Positions 6,881 through 14,589 of a stretch of DNA of 16,976 nucleotides are shown in pieces. The translations under genes were made by a program, and so were the position numbers. Position 1 is the first letter of the stretch. Each line of letters opens with the position of its first letter. The DNA is from DATAEK01 sp036258055 (GTDB lineage: Bacteria > Acidobacteriota > Vicinamibacteria > Vicinamibacterales > 2-12-FULL-66-21), in contig DATAEK010000181.1 in the NCBI GenBank assembly GCA_036258055.1, positions 1 to 16,976 on the forward strand, written 5' to 3'. The notes under the pieces are model-generated. The model saw only the letters and a list, made by a program, of their open reading frames with translations. It made no database searches and had not been told where the DNA came from.

Positions 6881-7641
6881 TGACCTTCCCATTCCTCATC
6901 CCGCTCGGCCCCTGGGTCGTGCATCCGCACTTCCTGTTCGAGACCCTCGCCTACCTCATCGGGTTCCGACTGTATCTGCGACGCCGCCGGCAGCATGGTG
7001 ATCACCTGGACGACGGCCCGCGATGGTCAGTCGTGACTGCCGCCGCCGTAGGCGCGGTGTTGGGGAGCCGGCTGCTGTTCTGGATCGAGGATCCCGCCGC
7101 GACGCTTGGCAATCTCGATCATCCGCTCGTCCTCATCGGAGGGAAGTCGATTGTCGGCGCGCTCGTGGGCGGGTGGATCGCCGTCGAGATCGTCAAGCGC
7201 TGGATCGGCGTTCGGGAGGCGACCGGCGATCTGTTCGCGGTGCCGCTCGCCGTCGGCATCGGCGTCGGTCGTATCGGCTGCTTCCTGAGTGGTTTACCCG
7301 ACGGCACCTACGGCACGGCGACGTCGCTGCCGTGGGGCGTCAATCTCGGCGACGGCATCGCACGGCATCCGACCGCGCTCTACGAATCGCTCTTCATGTT
7401 CGGACTCGCACTCGTTCTCGTTCGTGTCGAGCCGGGCGCGCGGCGCGGCGACGTGTTCAAACTGTTCATGACGGCCTATCTGACGTTCAGGCTGTTCGTG
7501 GACGGCATCAAGCCGGGTGTCACGATGGCGCTCGGCCTCACCGCAATTCAGTGGGTGTGTCTCGGCGGGCTCGCGTACTACGCCTGGTGGGTAACGACCG
7601 CACGCGGTCGGATCGCGGCATCAACCGCGCAGGAGGTGTGA
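6880..7641 (+). CDS. Divergent prolipoprotein diacylglyceryl transferase (Lgt) paralogue
   Basis: This membrane protein of about 253 residues has several hydrophobic segments and clear Lgt hallmarks. LGPW near the N-terminus parallels Lgt's LGPxxxRWYG, GGKSIVGALVGG matches the GGxSFHGGLxG loop, GRIGCFLSG (130-138) matches GRIGNFxNGE, and RHPTALYE matches RxPSQLYE. An FRLFVD segment follows near the end. Canonical Lgt transfers diacylglyceryl from phosphatidylglycerol to the lipobox cysteine. Here the essential His is Val92, and the Asn and Glu of GRxGNFxNGE are Cys134 and Leu139, while the Arg (131) is kept. Ordinary Lgt activity is doubtful. No ATG start exists. TTG at 6880 is chosen because homology begins five residues later; TTG at 6841 would add 13 repeat-derived residues. 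There is no clear ribosome-binding site. The stop overlaps the next gene's ribosome-binding region, so it is operonic. Confidence 0.85.
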   Translation: MTFPFLIPLGPWVVHPHFLFETLAYLIGFRLYLRRRRQHGDHLDDGPRWSVVTAAAVGAVLGSRLLFWIEDPAATLGNLDHPLVLIGGKSIVGALVGGWIAVEIVKRWIGVREATGDLFAVPLAVGIGVGRIGCFLSGLPDGTYGTATSLPWGVNLGDGIARHPTALYESLFMFGLALVLVRVEPGARRGDVFKLFMTAYLTFRLFVDGIKPGVTMALGLTAIQWVCLGGLAYYAWWVTTARGRIAASTAQEV

Positions 7642-7944
7642 GTGACGACCGACATTCCCCCCGGGAACCCGAAACGACGCTTTCCGACGATCCTTCAGGC
7701 CTTCATAATCACCATCTGTGGCGGCGCGATGGCGTTCTTCGGCTGCCTGGGGGCGCTTTCGGGCCTGAGCGGCACTGGCGAGATCCGGACGCCGGCGTAC
7801 GTCGTGCTCTTCATCGTCGGTGGGCTCGGATTCCTATTTGGTATCGGGCTCTTTCTGTACTTAATCCTCAAGTGGGTCGTTGGCATCGTGGACGCGCGGC
7901 GCGGGCAGGGGCCGACCGAGCCTCCAAGGAATCCCGGAGCCTGA
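7642..7944 (+). CDS. Small two-helix membrane protein, unknown function
   Basis: This protein has 100 residues, with predicted membrane helices at about 17-40 and 52-82. The loop between them is short (LSGTGEIRT). The N-terminus is Pro/Lys/Arg-rich and the tail polar and Pro-rich (ARRGQGPTEPPRNPGA), so both ends are probably cytoplasmic. I do not recognise a family. GTG at 7642 follows the Lgt-like stop codon with no gap and has a textbook AGGAGG at 7631-7636, which settles the start. The ribosome-binding site of the next gene lies in its last codons. Its position between the Lgt-like and radical SAM genes suggests a membrane partner of one of them. Confidence 0.85.
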   Translation: MTTDIPPGNPKRRFPTILQAFIITICGGAMAFFGCLGALSGLSGTGEIRTPAYVVLFIVGGLGFLFGIGLFLYLILKWVVGIVDARRGQGPTEPPRNPGA

Positions 7945-7947
7945 ACC

Positions 7948-9363
7948 ATGACGGCACGAGTTCGTCCGTACATGTTCTACGACGTCGCGATCTCGATCTG
8001 CTCGACCTGCTACCGCAAGGTCGAAGGCAAGATCGTCTTCCAGGACGATCGTGTGCTGCTGCTCAAGAGCTGCCCCGAGCACGGTCACGAGCGGGTCCTG
8101 ATCGCCGACGACGTCGATTACTACCGTCGCTGCCGGGAAGTGTTTCTCAAACCGCCCGAGATGCCGCGGCACTACAACACGCCGGTGAAGTGGGGCTGTC
8201 CCTACGACTGCGGCTTGTGCACGGATCACGAGCAGCATTCGTGCCTCTCGCTCGTCGAGATCTGCGACTTCTGCAATCTGCGCTGTCCGGTGTGCTACGC
8301 CTCGAGCGGTCCAGATCGCCAGCAGTTTCGCCCGCTGGATCAAATCGAGCGGATGCTCGACGCCGTCGTCCGCAACGAAGGTGAACCGGACGTCGTGCAG
8401 ATTTCAGGCGGCGAGCCGACGATGCACCCGGACTTCTTCCGGGTGCTGGAGTTGGCGAAGAGCCGGCCGATCCGTCATCTCATGGTGAACACCAACGGCG
8501 TGAAGATCGCCGAGAGCGAGGCGTTCACCGAGCGGCTGGCGGCGTTCATGCCGGACTTCGAGATCTACCTGCAGTTCGACTCGTTCGAGCGCGACGCGCT
8601 CATCGCGCTCAGAGGCGTCGACCTCCGCGCCGTCCGCGAGAAAGCCATTGACCGTCTGAATCGACATCAGATCTCGACGAACCTCGTGGTCACGCTGAAG
8701 AAAGGGTTGAACGATCGCGAGATCGGCAGGATCGTCGACTACGCGCTGCAGCAGCCCTGTATTCGCGGCGTCACCTTTCAGCCGGTGCAGCACGCGGGGC
8801 GCGCTGACGGATTCGATCCGTCTCGCGATCGGCTCACGCTGACCGAGGTCCGGCGCGGGATTCTCGAGCAGACCTCGGTGTTCAGGCCCGAGGATGTCAT
8901 CCCGGTGCCCTGTCATCCCGATTCGCTTGCGATGGCCTACGCCCTCAAGCTCGGAGGTACGGTGACGCCGCTCACCGGCCTGATCGATCCGCAGGTCCTC
9001 ATCAACGCCGGCCGGAATACGATCGTCTACGAGCAGGACGCAGGCATCCGTGACGGGATCATCAAGCTGTTTGCCACGAATCATTCGCCGGAGTCGGGAG
9101 CCGGAACGCTTCGTGATCTGTTGTGCTGCCTGCCACGTGTCTCGCTGCCCGATCTCGGCTACGAGAACGTCTTCCGCATCATCATCATGCAGTTCATCGA
9201 CGCCTACTCGTTCGACGTACGCTCGGTGAAGAAGACCTGCGTCCATATCGTCCATCCCGAGGATGGGCGATTGATTCCATTCGACACCTACAACCTGTTC
9301 TATCGCGATCATCTCGAACAGACGGTGCTCGCGCCACTGCGAGCGCGCGTCGCGGGGCACTGA
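7948..9363 (+). CDS. Radical SAM protein of the COG1964/MJ0619 family (tetraether synthase-like)
   Basis: This 471-residue protein has the radical SAM cluster motif C109-x3-C113-x2-C116 in CNLRCPVC and the SAM-binding GGEPT at 154-158. The N-terminal region before the barrel has the layout of COG1964 proteins: CSTC (18-21), CPEHG (42-46), and GCPYDCGLC with C84, C88 and C91. The C-terminus carries CVHIVHPEDGRLIPFDTYN (431-449), another family trait. Extra Cys at 271, 322, 393 and 394 could hold further Fe-S clusters. The family includes archaeal Tes (MJ0619), which joins lipid tails by C-C bonds and carries several [4Fe-4S] clusters plus a rubredoxin-like iron. Other members are uncharacterised, so lipid coupling here is a hypothesis supported by the Lgt-like neighbour. 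ATG at 7948 has GGAG at 7936-7939. Confidence 0.9.
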   Translation: MTARVRPYMFYDVAISICSTCYRKVEGKIVFQDDRVLLLKSCPEHGHERVLIADDVDYYRRCREVFLKPPEMPRHYNTPVKWGCPYDCGLCTDHEQHSCLSLVEICDFCNLRCPVCYASSGPDRQQFRPLDQIERMLDAVVRNEGEPDVVQISGGEPTMHPDFFRVLELAKSRPIRHLMVNTNGVKIAESEAFTERLAAFMPDFEIYLQFDSFERDALIALRGVDLRAVREKAIDRLNRHQISTNLVVTLKKGLNDREIGRIVDYALQQPCIRGVTFQPVQHAGRADGFDPSRDRLTLTEVRRGILEQTSVFRPEDVIPVPCHPDSLAMAYALKLGGTVTPLTGLIDPQVLINAGRNTIVYEQDAGIRDGIIKLFATNHSPESGAGTLRDLLCCLPRVSLPDLGYENVFRIIIMQFIDAYSFDVRSVKKTCVHIVHPEDGRLIPFDTYNLFYRDHLEQTVLAPLRARVAGH

Positions 9364-9373
9364 TCGATAGTTC

Positions 9374-9393
9374 CTCGGCGTTCGCGCCGCGAG
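9374..9393. terminator. Bidirectional hairpin between convergent genes
   Basis: In the 30-base gap between the radical SAM stop (9363) and the NrfD stop (9394), CTCGGCG (9374-9380) and CGCC..GAG (9385-9393) form a 7-bp stem with a 2-base bulge and a stable TTCG tetraloop. There is no T-run on either side. Its place between two convergent transcripts suggests it ends both. Confidence 0.5.
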
Positions 9394-10437
9394 CTACTCA
9401 CGAATCGGCTCGAGGCCAGCGTGAGGCAACGCCTCGCTCGCGCCGGCATCGATCGCAGGCCGGGCAGGCGCCTCTGCTGACGCACGTCCAGCCACGAGCC
9501 AGGCGAAGCGCGTGAGGAGCGATCCGGCAATCGTCGAGATCGCGGCCGCGCGTCGCGCCGTCATGGAATGACCGCCCAGCATCCGAAGGACCATCGGCAG
9601 CGGACCCGAGAGAAGTCCCCCCCAACGCATCATCAGCCCCGACCGTCCGGTCTTCAGCGGGAGCAGCGCCGGGTCAGACTGCGCCTCGATGGCCAGACCG
9701 ACGAGCATTTTCACGGCCGCCGCGCCGATCGCCAGGTTGTTGAGTGACTGATCCTCGTGACCCATGAGCTCGAGGATCGATGCAGCCGTGCCGACGCTCG
9801 AGGCTGCAAAATGCACCGGTAGCAGGTGCACGTTGTGGGACCAGACCGGGATTGCCGTCGCGCCGATGAGAACGCCGGTGTAGGTCGCGAGCACGAGTCC
9901 GGTCGACGCGGACAGGGTTTCGGCGGCATCGCCGACGATGCGGATTGGCAGTCGCCCGCCAGTCACCCGTTCGACGAGATCCACGAACACCGATGCGCTT
10001 GCGGCGTTCGAGAACGCCACCAGCGTCCATGCGCCGAGCGACATGGGGCTGCGGACTTTGAACACGCGGAGCATGTTCAGGAATCGCTCCGGGCGGCCCA
10101 GGTCTGAGATGAGGAGTGGCGGAGCGAGCACACCCCCGGCGGCGGCGATCCATCGTGCGTCCCTCGCGAGTGTCGGGCTCGCCCCTGTGGTCCGGGCGAC
10201 CGCACCGATGACGGCGGAGGCGCCGGCCGTGCCGCCGACGAAAAAGTACGCGGGAATTTCCCACGTCCACACCGGAGGCTTGAGGAGCGGCAGCCCGTAG
10301 TATCCGCTCGAGTGATCGCCACTCAGAATCGGTGAGCCCGCCGGCCGAACCCCCGGCGCATCGACGAGACCGCGGGTAGCGGCTTCCTGTCGGATGGCGG
10401 TCAGCCGCTCTTCGAACGAGCCGGATCGATCGTCCAC
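9394..10437 (-). CDS. NrfD/PsrC-type quinone-interacting membrane subunit
   Basis: This 347-residue integral membrane protein shows the NrfD-family signature: WTWEIPAYFFVGGTAG (57-72), then SDLGRPERFLNMLRVFK (111-127) and SPMSLGAW (130-137). About eight hydrophobic segments follow, close to the family norm. NrfD proteins anchor Fe-S subunits and exchange electrons with the quinone pool. With the formate dehydrogenase subunits upstream on the same strand, it probably replaces the cytochrome b (FdnI) subunit. GTG at 10437 is the start because an in-frame TAG lies four codons upstream and there is no nearby ATG. No Shine-Dalgarno is visible, so coupling to the preceding gene (47-base gap) is possible. 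The polar tail is Ala/Pro/Glu-rich. Confidence 0.88.
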   Translation of the reverse strand: MDDRSGSFEERLTAIRQEAATRGLVDAPGVRPAGSPILSGDHSSGYYGLPLLKPPVWTWEIPAYFFVGGTAGASAVIGAVARTTGASPTLARDARWIAAAGGVLAPPLLISDLGRPERFLNMLRVFKVRSPMSLGAWTLVAFSNAASASVFVDLVERVTGGRLPIRIVGDAAETLSASTGLVLATYTGVLIGATAIPVWSHNVHLLPVHFAASSVGTAASILELMGHEDQSLNNLAIGAAAVKMLVGLAIEAQSDPALLPLKTGRSGLMMRWGGLLSGPLPMVLRMLGGHSMTARRAAAISTIAGSLLTRFAWLVAGRASAEAPARPAIDAGASEALPHAGLEPIRE

Positions 10438-10484
10438 GTGAAGAGGCTATCGCAGCCGGACGGGATGCGTCGAGGCGCCGGCCG

Positions 10485-12665
10485 TCACTTGATGACGATG
10501 ACTTGGACGGATCCGGTGCGCGACAGAACGGTCACGCCGTCGTCGAAGGTGTGGCGGTCGAACCGCAAGTCGACGGACGCGTCGCGCACCCGCAGTCCGC
10601 GAATGGTGATCTGATCGAGGAACTCGGGCAGGCGTGCGTGGGAGATCGTCACACGCCGGTCGAGCGCGTCAATCGAGAGGCCCAGACAGGCTTGGAGCAA
10701 CAAGAACACCGATCCCGCCGCCCACGACTGCGGCGCGCACGCCACCGGATAGAGCGTCGGCCCTTCACCGGGCCGCCGGCGAAATCCGCAAAAGAGCTCC
10801 GGCATGCGTTGCAGATCCACGAACAGGCTGGCCTCGAACATTCCGGTCATGATCGCGAGGACCGCGTCCGTGAGTCCGTACTTCGCACAGCCTGCAGCGG
10901 CGATCGCGTTGTCGTGCGGCCAGAGCGATCCGTTGTGGTACGACATCGGGTTGTAGCGTGCGGAGCAGCGGCCAAGGGTACGAATGCCCCACCCGGAGAA
11001 CATCTCCTCGTCCATCAGGACCGCCGCGACTTTCCTCGCGCGGTCGGGCGCGACAATCCCCGAATAGAGACAGTGACCGGGATTGGACGCGCGCACGAAG
11101 CACGGCTGTTTGGCGCCGTCGAGTGCCAGCGCGTAGGTGCCGTGCGCCTCCCACCAAAAAGCCTTTTCGAACCGATCCCGAAGCGTATCCGCCCGCGCGC
11201 TCAGCGCCACGGCGCGAGCCGTCTGTCCGAGTGCAGCGGCCAGCGTGGTGGCGCAGCGAAGCGCGGCGTAGGCATAACCTTGCACCTCGCACAGCGCGAT
11301 CGGCGGTTGCGCGAGCGTACCGTCGGCATGGAACACCGAGTCCTGCGAGTCCTTCCATCCCTGCTGGACGAGGCCATTCGCCGTGCGCCGCTGATACTCG
11401 AGAAAACCGTCGCCGTCGACGTCGCCGTAGCGTTCCATCCAGCTGAGCGCGCGCTCGATGTTCGGCCAGAGCAGTTTGATTAGATCGAGATCCGCGGTGC
11501 GACGGTAGTACTCGCCGGCGAGGACGACGAACAGCGGCGTGGCGTCGACGCTTCCGTAGTAGCGGCCGAACGGCACTTCGTGGAGCGCGGCCATCTCGCC
11601 GCCTCGCGTCTCGTGGAGGATCTTGCCGGGCTCCGCATCCTGCTCAGGAATCATGGCGTCGGCCTGCGTCGCCGCGAGATAGCGGAGCACACCGGCAGCC
11701 AGACTGGGATTCATCCACAGCACTTCGAGCGCCGTGATGATGCCGTCGCGGCCGAAGGCGGTGCTGAACCAGGGTACGCCGGCGTACGGATACGGCCCGT
11801 GCACGGTATCCGACGTCATCATCTGCAGGTCGGCGACCGAGCGCGTCACCCACTGGTTGAACTGTTCGTTGGCAGTCGAGACCACCGCGTACGCGCTGGA
11901 CTTCTCCAAACGGCGCGCTTCGACGTCCGCGAAGCCGCGGTCGAAGTCCACGCTCGTGTCCGACAGCTCGCCGGCGCTGCATTGGACGATCAGACCGAGC
12001 GTCAGCGCCTCGTGCGAGTCGATGGCGAGATCGTATCGCGCCGACGACTCTCCAAGCTTCGTCGGCGCCGGGGACCACGAGAGCCGTGTCCGCCTCACGA
12101 CATCGTCCAGACCCTTGTAGGCGAGCTCGACGGCGCTGCCGCTGACGTGCGCCGGCAGCGCGACACCTCGCCGGACCCTGCGTGTCCCGCGGACCTCGAA
12201 GATGTCGGCGAAATCCGATGCAAAGGTGAAAACCAGCGAGAGCGACACACGTGTGTTGCTGTAGTTGACGAGTCGGATCCGCTCGAACGTCTGTCCTTGG
12301 GACAGAAAACGCGCGCGGAAAATGTGGATGAGATCCCGCGGCACGACGACCGCGCCGTGATCCAGCACATCGGGGTTCGTGAGGTCGGCGCCGAAGAGGC
12401 CGTTGTCCGCACTCGTGCGCGAGCTCAGGAGCAACGGTCGCTCGGTGCCGAGCCGCAGAGTGAGCGACGAGAGGTGGCGAGTGCCATCGTGATACAGGCC
12501 GAACTCGTCAGCGCGGGAAGCGACGATGTCGCCGTAACTGTCGAAGACGCTGAACGTGTCTCCGTACTTCAGAACCGCCGATCCCGTCGCCGCGCGCGCA
12601 CTCGTGGCGAGGATGTAATACTGGTCGTCGACCCAGATCCCTTCCTTCGCGTCTTCTGGCGTCAT
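10485..12665 (-). CDS. Amylo-alpha-1,6-glucosidase / glycogen-debranching-type enzyme
   Basis: This 726-residue protein matches the bacterial debranching-type family. An N-terminal beta-sandwich (about residues 15-220; starts DDQYYILATS and contains SRADEFGLYHDGTRHLS) is followed by an (alpha/alpha)6 glycosidase domain. That domain carries GVPWFSTAFGRDG, EVPFGRYYGSVDATPLF, GWKDSQDSVF with probable acidic catalytic residues, and YHNGSLWPHDNA. It should hydrolyse alpha-1,6-linked or related glucan branches; related proteins can act on other glycans. No signal peptide is seen, so it is probably cytoplasmic. Its ATG overlaps the TGA of the preceding glycosyltransferase gene (ATGA, 12662-12665), so the two are translationally coupled and probably act together. 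Confidence 0.9.
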   Translation of the reverse strand: MTPEDAKEGIWVDDQYYILATSARAATGSAVLKYGDTFSVFDSYGDIVASRADEFGLYHDGTRHLSSLTLRLGTERPLLLSSRTSADNGLFGADLTNPDVLDHGAVVVPRDLIHIFRARFLSQGQTFERIRLVNYSNTRVSLSLVFTFASDFADIFEVRGTRRVRRGVALPAHVSGSAVELAYKGLDDVVRRTRLSWSPAPTKLGESSARYDLAIDSHEALTLGLIVQCSAGELSDTSVDFDRGFADVEARRLEKSSAYAVVSTANEQFNQWVTRSVADLQMMTSDTVHGPYPYAGVPWFSTAFGRDGIITALEVLWMNPSLAAGVLRYLAATQADAMIPEQDAEPGKILHETRGGEMAALHEVPFGRYYGSVDATPLFVVLAGEYYRRTADLDLIKLLWPNIERALSWMERYGDVDGDGFLEYQRRTANGLVQQGWKDSQDSVFHADGTLAQPPIALCEVQGYAYAALRCATTLAAALGQTARAVALSARADTLRDRFEKAFWWEAHGTYALALDGAKQPCFVRASNPGHCLYSGIVAPDRARKVAAVLMDEEMFSGWGIRTLGRCSARYNPMSYHNGSLWPHDNAIAAAGCAKYGLTDAVLAIMTGMFEASLFVDLQRMPELFCGFRRRPGEGPTLYPVACAPQSWAAGSVFLLLQACLGLSIDALDRRVTISHARLPEFLDQITIRGLRVRDASVDLRFDRHTFDDGVTVLSRTGSVQVIVIK

Positions 12666-13726
12666 GATCCGAGCGCGGCGCCGTCCCCATCCAGACTGAA
12701 TTCGAACGGCTCGTCAAGGCAGGCGCGATACAGCTCTTCGTAGTCGGCAGCCATTCGCTCCACCGAGAACTCGCGCTCGGTGTAGTCACGGCACGATGCG
12801 GGCGAGATCCTCACGTCCGCCGCCCGCTCGGCCATCTCGTCGATGTCACGGCAAATCCATCCGCTCACGCCGTCGCGCACCACCTCCGGTACTGCGCCGC
12901 CGGGCAGCGCGATAACCGGCGTGCCGCACGCCATCGCCTCGATCATCACCAGCCCGAACGGCTCGTTCCACTGGATTGGAAAGAGCAGCGCCGAGGCGTT
13001 GCTGAGCAGCTCGTTCTTGATGTCCAGCGTCGCCTCGCCGACGAACTCGATCTCGCGGCCGTCGATCCCCGGCAACACCTGCGTCTTCCAATAGTCGTCG
13101 AAGACCGGTTGGACTTCCCCTGCCAGCTTCAGCGGAACCCCGGCGCGACGCGCAACCTCGATCGCGAGGTGCGGGCCTTTGACCGGCGCCATGCGTCCGA
13201 GAAACGCGAGGTACCCCTTCTTCTCGGATTCGAAGCGGTAGTCCTCGAGCCGGATGCCGTGATGAATCGTGTGCATCCGCGGCATCTCCTCGAGCTGCTT
13301 CTGCGCGTCGCTGATCGACACGTAGGTAATCCAGGGGTGCCGCTTGTAGAGAGTCGACAGCGATTCATCGTGCGGATGGTGCAGCGTGTGTACGACCGGA
13401 TGAGGCAGGAAACGCGACATCGGCACGCCCGCCGCGTCGTTGAGGTGGGCGACGTCGAAGCTCCCTTCACGAATGTCACGAATGGCCCAGGCAGAATGGT
13501 CGAGGTTCTTCAGCCCCATATCCACGCCCGGCCGTGGCGGCCAGTCCTTTTCCGGGAACGTCCACCGTACAGGACAGGCCACCGTGGACTCGCCGTTCGC
13601 ATAGACGACGACCTCGAGGCCCCGCAGCGACAGCGCTTCCGCGAGGTAGGCAACGAAGAGTTCCGTCCCGCCGTAGCCGTTCGGAGGAACCGGAATGAAT
13701 GGAGGAGCAACGATGGCAATTCGCAT
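12662..13726 (-). CDS. GT4-family glycosyltransferase
   Basis: This 354-residue GT-B glycosyltransferase starts with a Rossmann strand and the loop NGYGGTE (16-22), typical of GT4. A sugar-nucleotide side follows: FLGRMAPVKGPHLAIE (175-190) and the retaining-enzyme EPFGLVMIE motif with Glu255 and Glu263, then GTPVIALPGGAVPE. It has no membrane helix. The acceptor and donor cannot be read from sequence; a NDP-glucose-dependent glucan or trehalose-like product fits its coupling to the debranching-type gene. ATG at 13726 has no strong ribosome-binding site. It lies 71 bases from the formate dehydrogenase beta stop; that gap holds only a weak 5-bp hairpin (13738-13753). Confidence 0.9.
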   Translation of the reverse strand: MRIAIVAPPFIPVPPNGYGGTELFVAYLAEALSLRGLEVVVYANGESTVACPVRWTFPEKDWPPRPGVDMGLKNLDHSAWAIRDIREGSFDVAHLNDAAGVPMSRFLPHPVVHTLHHPHDESLSTLYKRHPWITYVSISDAQKQLEEMPRMHTIHHGIRLEDYRFESEKKGYLAFLGRMAPVKGPHLAIEVARRAGVPLKLAGEVQPVFDDYWKTQVLPGIDGREIEFVGEATLDIKNELLSNASALLFPIQWNEPFGLVMIEAMACGTPVIALPGGAVPEVVRDGVSGWICRDIDEMAERAADVRISPASCRDYTEREFSVERMAADYEELYRACLDEPFEFSLDGDGAALGS

Positions 13727-13797
13727 AGTCGGTGTTCGCAGACTTGGATCTGCAATCCGATTCGCAAACGCGGTGCCAGCGCCTTGTTGAGCGTGCG

Positions 13798-14589
13798 CTA
13801 CTCACGAGGCACTGCGAAGGCGGTCACTGTGCCGACCACCATCAGTACAGCGGCAATCGCCGCCGCCGTCCAACCGCTGCGAAGATGGACCGTGGGCACG
13901 TCGGGCCGCGCGGGAAGATTGTACTCGTCGGGACGCCCGCGGAACACGAACATCGCGTGCGTGCCGCCGACGCTCGAATCCCGTGCATCGTAGAGCATCG
14001 CATCCTCAATCCCGCGGCTCTCCAGCTCGCGCAGACGTTCCGCCGCTCTCTCGCGCAGCTCCTCGATCTCACCGAACACGATCGACTCCGTCGGGCATAC
14101 GGTTGCGCAGGCAGGCTGCAGCCCGGCTTTCTGACGGTCGTAACAGAACGTGCACTTGAATGCGCGCCCGTCGTCAGGCCGGCGATCGACAACGCCGAAC
14201 GGGCACGCGACGATGCAGTAGCCGCAGCCGTTGCAGATGTCGGGCTGAACGAAGACGCCACCGAACTCAGTGCGGACGATCGATCCTGTCGGACACGCGT
14301 CGAGACACCCCGCGTTCTCGCAGTGCTTGCACACGTCCGAGGAGAAGTCCCAGCGGAACGCGTTGCTGCGGTAGCCCGCATCGCCGGCCGGAGCAGGCGC
14401 CGCGCGCTCGACGAACTTGACGTGCCGCCACGTCGAGTGGCCGAGGCCGGCCGTGTTGTCGTAGGAGAAGCCTGTGAACCGGAACCCGTCATGAGGAATC
14501 TGATTCCATTCCTTGCACGCGACCTCGCAGGCCTTGCAGCCGATGCAGACCGTCGAGTCGGTCAGGAATGCCGTCGTTTTGTGCATCAT
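13798..14589 (-). CDS. Formate dehydrogenase beta subunit, four-cluster ferredoxin-type protein
   Basis: This 263-residue electron-transfer subunit has four Cys groups for four [4Fe-4S] clusters: C15/C18/C21/C25, C87/C90/C95/C99, C119/C122/C125/C129 and C146/C149/C161/C165. It ends in one membrane helix (about 239-259), as in FdnH/FdoH. It should pass electrons from the molybdenum subunit to the membrane subunit. The start is set at ATG 14589 because this ATG overlaps the TGA of the alpha subunit (14586-14588) in an ATGA junction and has GGGGGA about eight bases upstream. A GTG at 14625 is possible but would overlap the alpha gene by 40 bases. There is no Tat signal of its own. Confidence 0.92.
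   Translation of the reverse strand: MMHKTTAFLTDSTVCIGCKACEVACKEWNQIPHDGFRFTGFSYDNTAGLGHSTWRHVKFVERAAPAPAGDAGYRSNAFRWDFSSDVCKHCENAGCLDACPTGSIVRTEFGGVFVQPDICNGCGYCIVACPFGVVDRRPDDGRAFKCTFCYDRQKAGLQPACATVCPTESIVFGEIEELRERAAERLRELESRGIEDAMLYDARDSSVGGTHAMFVFRGRPDEYNLPARPDVPTVHLRSGWTAAAIAAVLMVVGTVTAFAVPRE

Noticed and set aside
6880..7641. Calling this gene lgt, the housekeeping prolipoprotein transferase
   Set aside because: The essential His, Asn and Glu positions are replaced, so the housekeeping name would mislead.
7023..8384. A 453-codon plus-strand open frame across the Lgt-like and small membrane genes
   Set aside because: It is Arg-rich with no domain motif and overlaps three genes that have good motifs or ribosome-binding sites.
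7948..9363. Naming the radical SAM gene tes outright
   Set aside because: Family membership is clear but COG1964 contains many uncharacterised clades; the sequence alone cannot show tetraether or membrane-spanning lipid synthesis.
11580..12743. A 387-codon plus-strand open frame opposite the debranching-type gene
   Set aside because: It is antisense to a gene with strong family motifs, and its composition is Arg/Glu-rich without a fold signature.
13738..13753. Small hairpin between the beta subunit and glycosyltransferase genes as a terminator
   Set aside because: The stem is only 5 bp with no T-run, too weak to split the operon.
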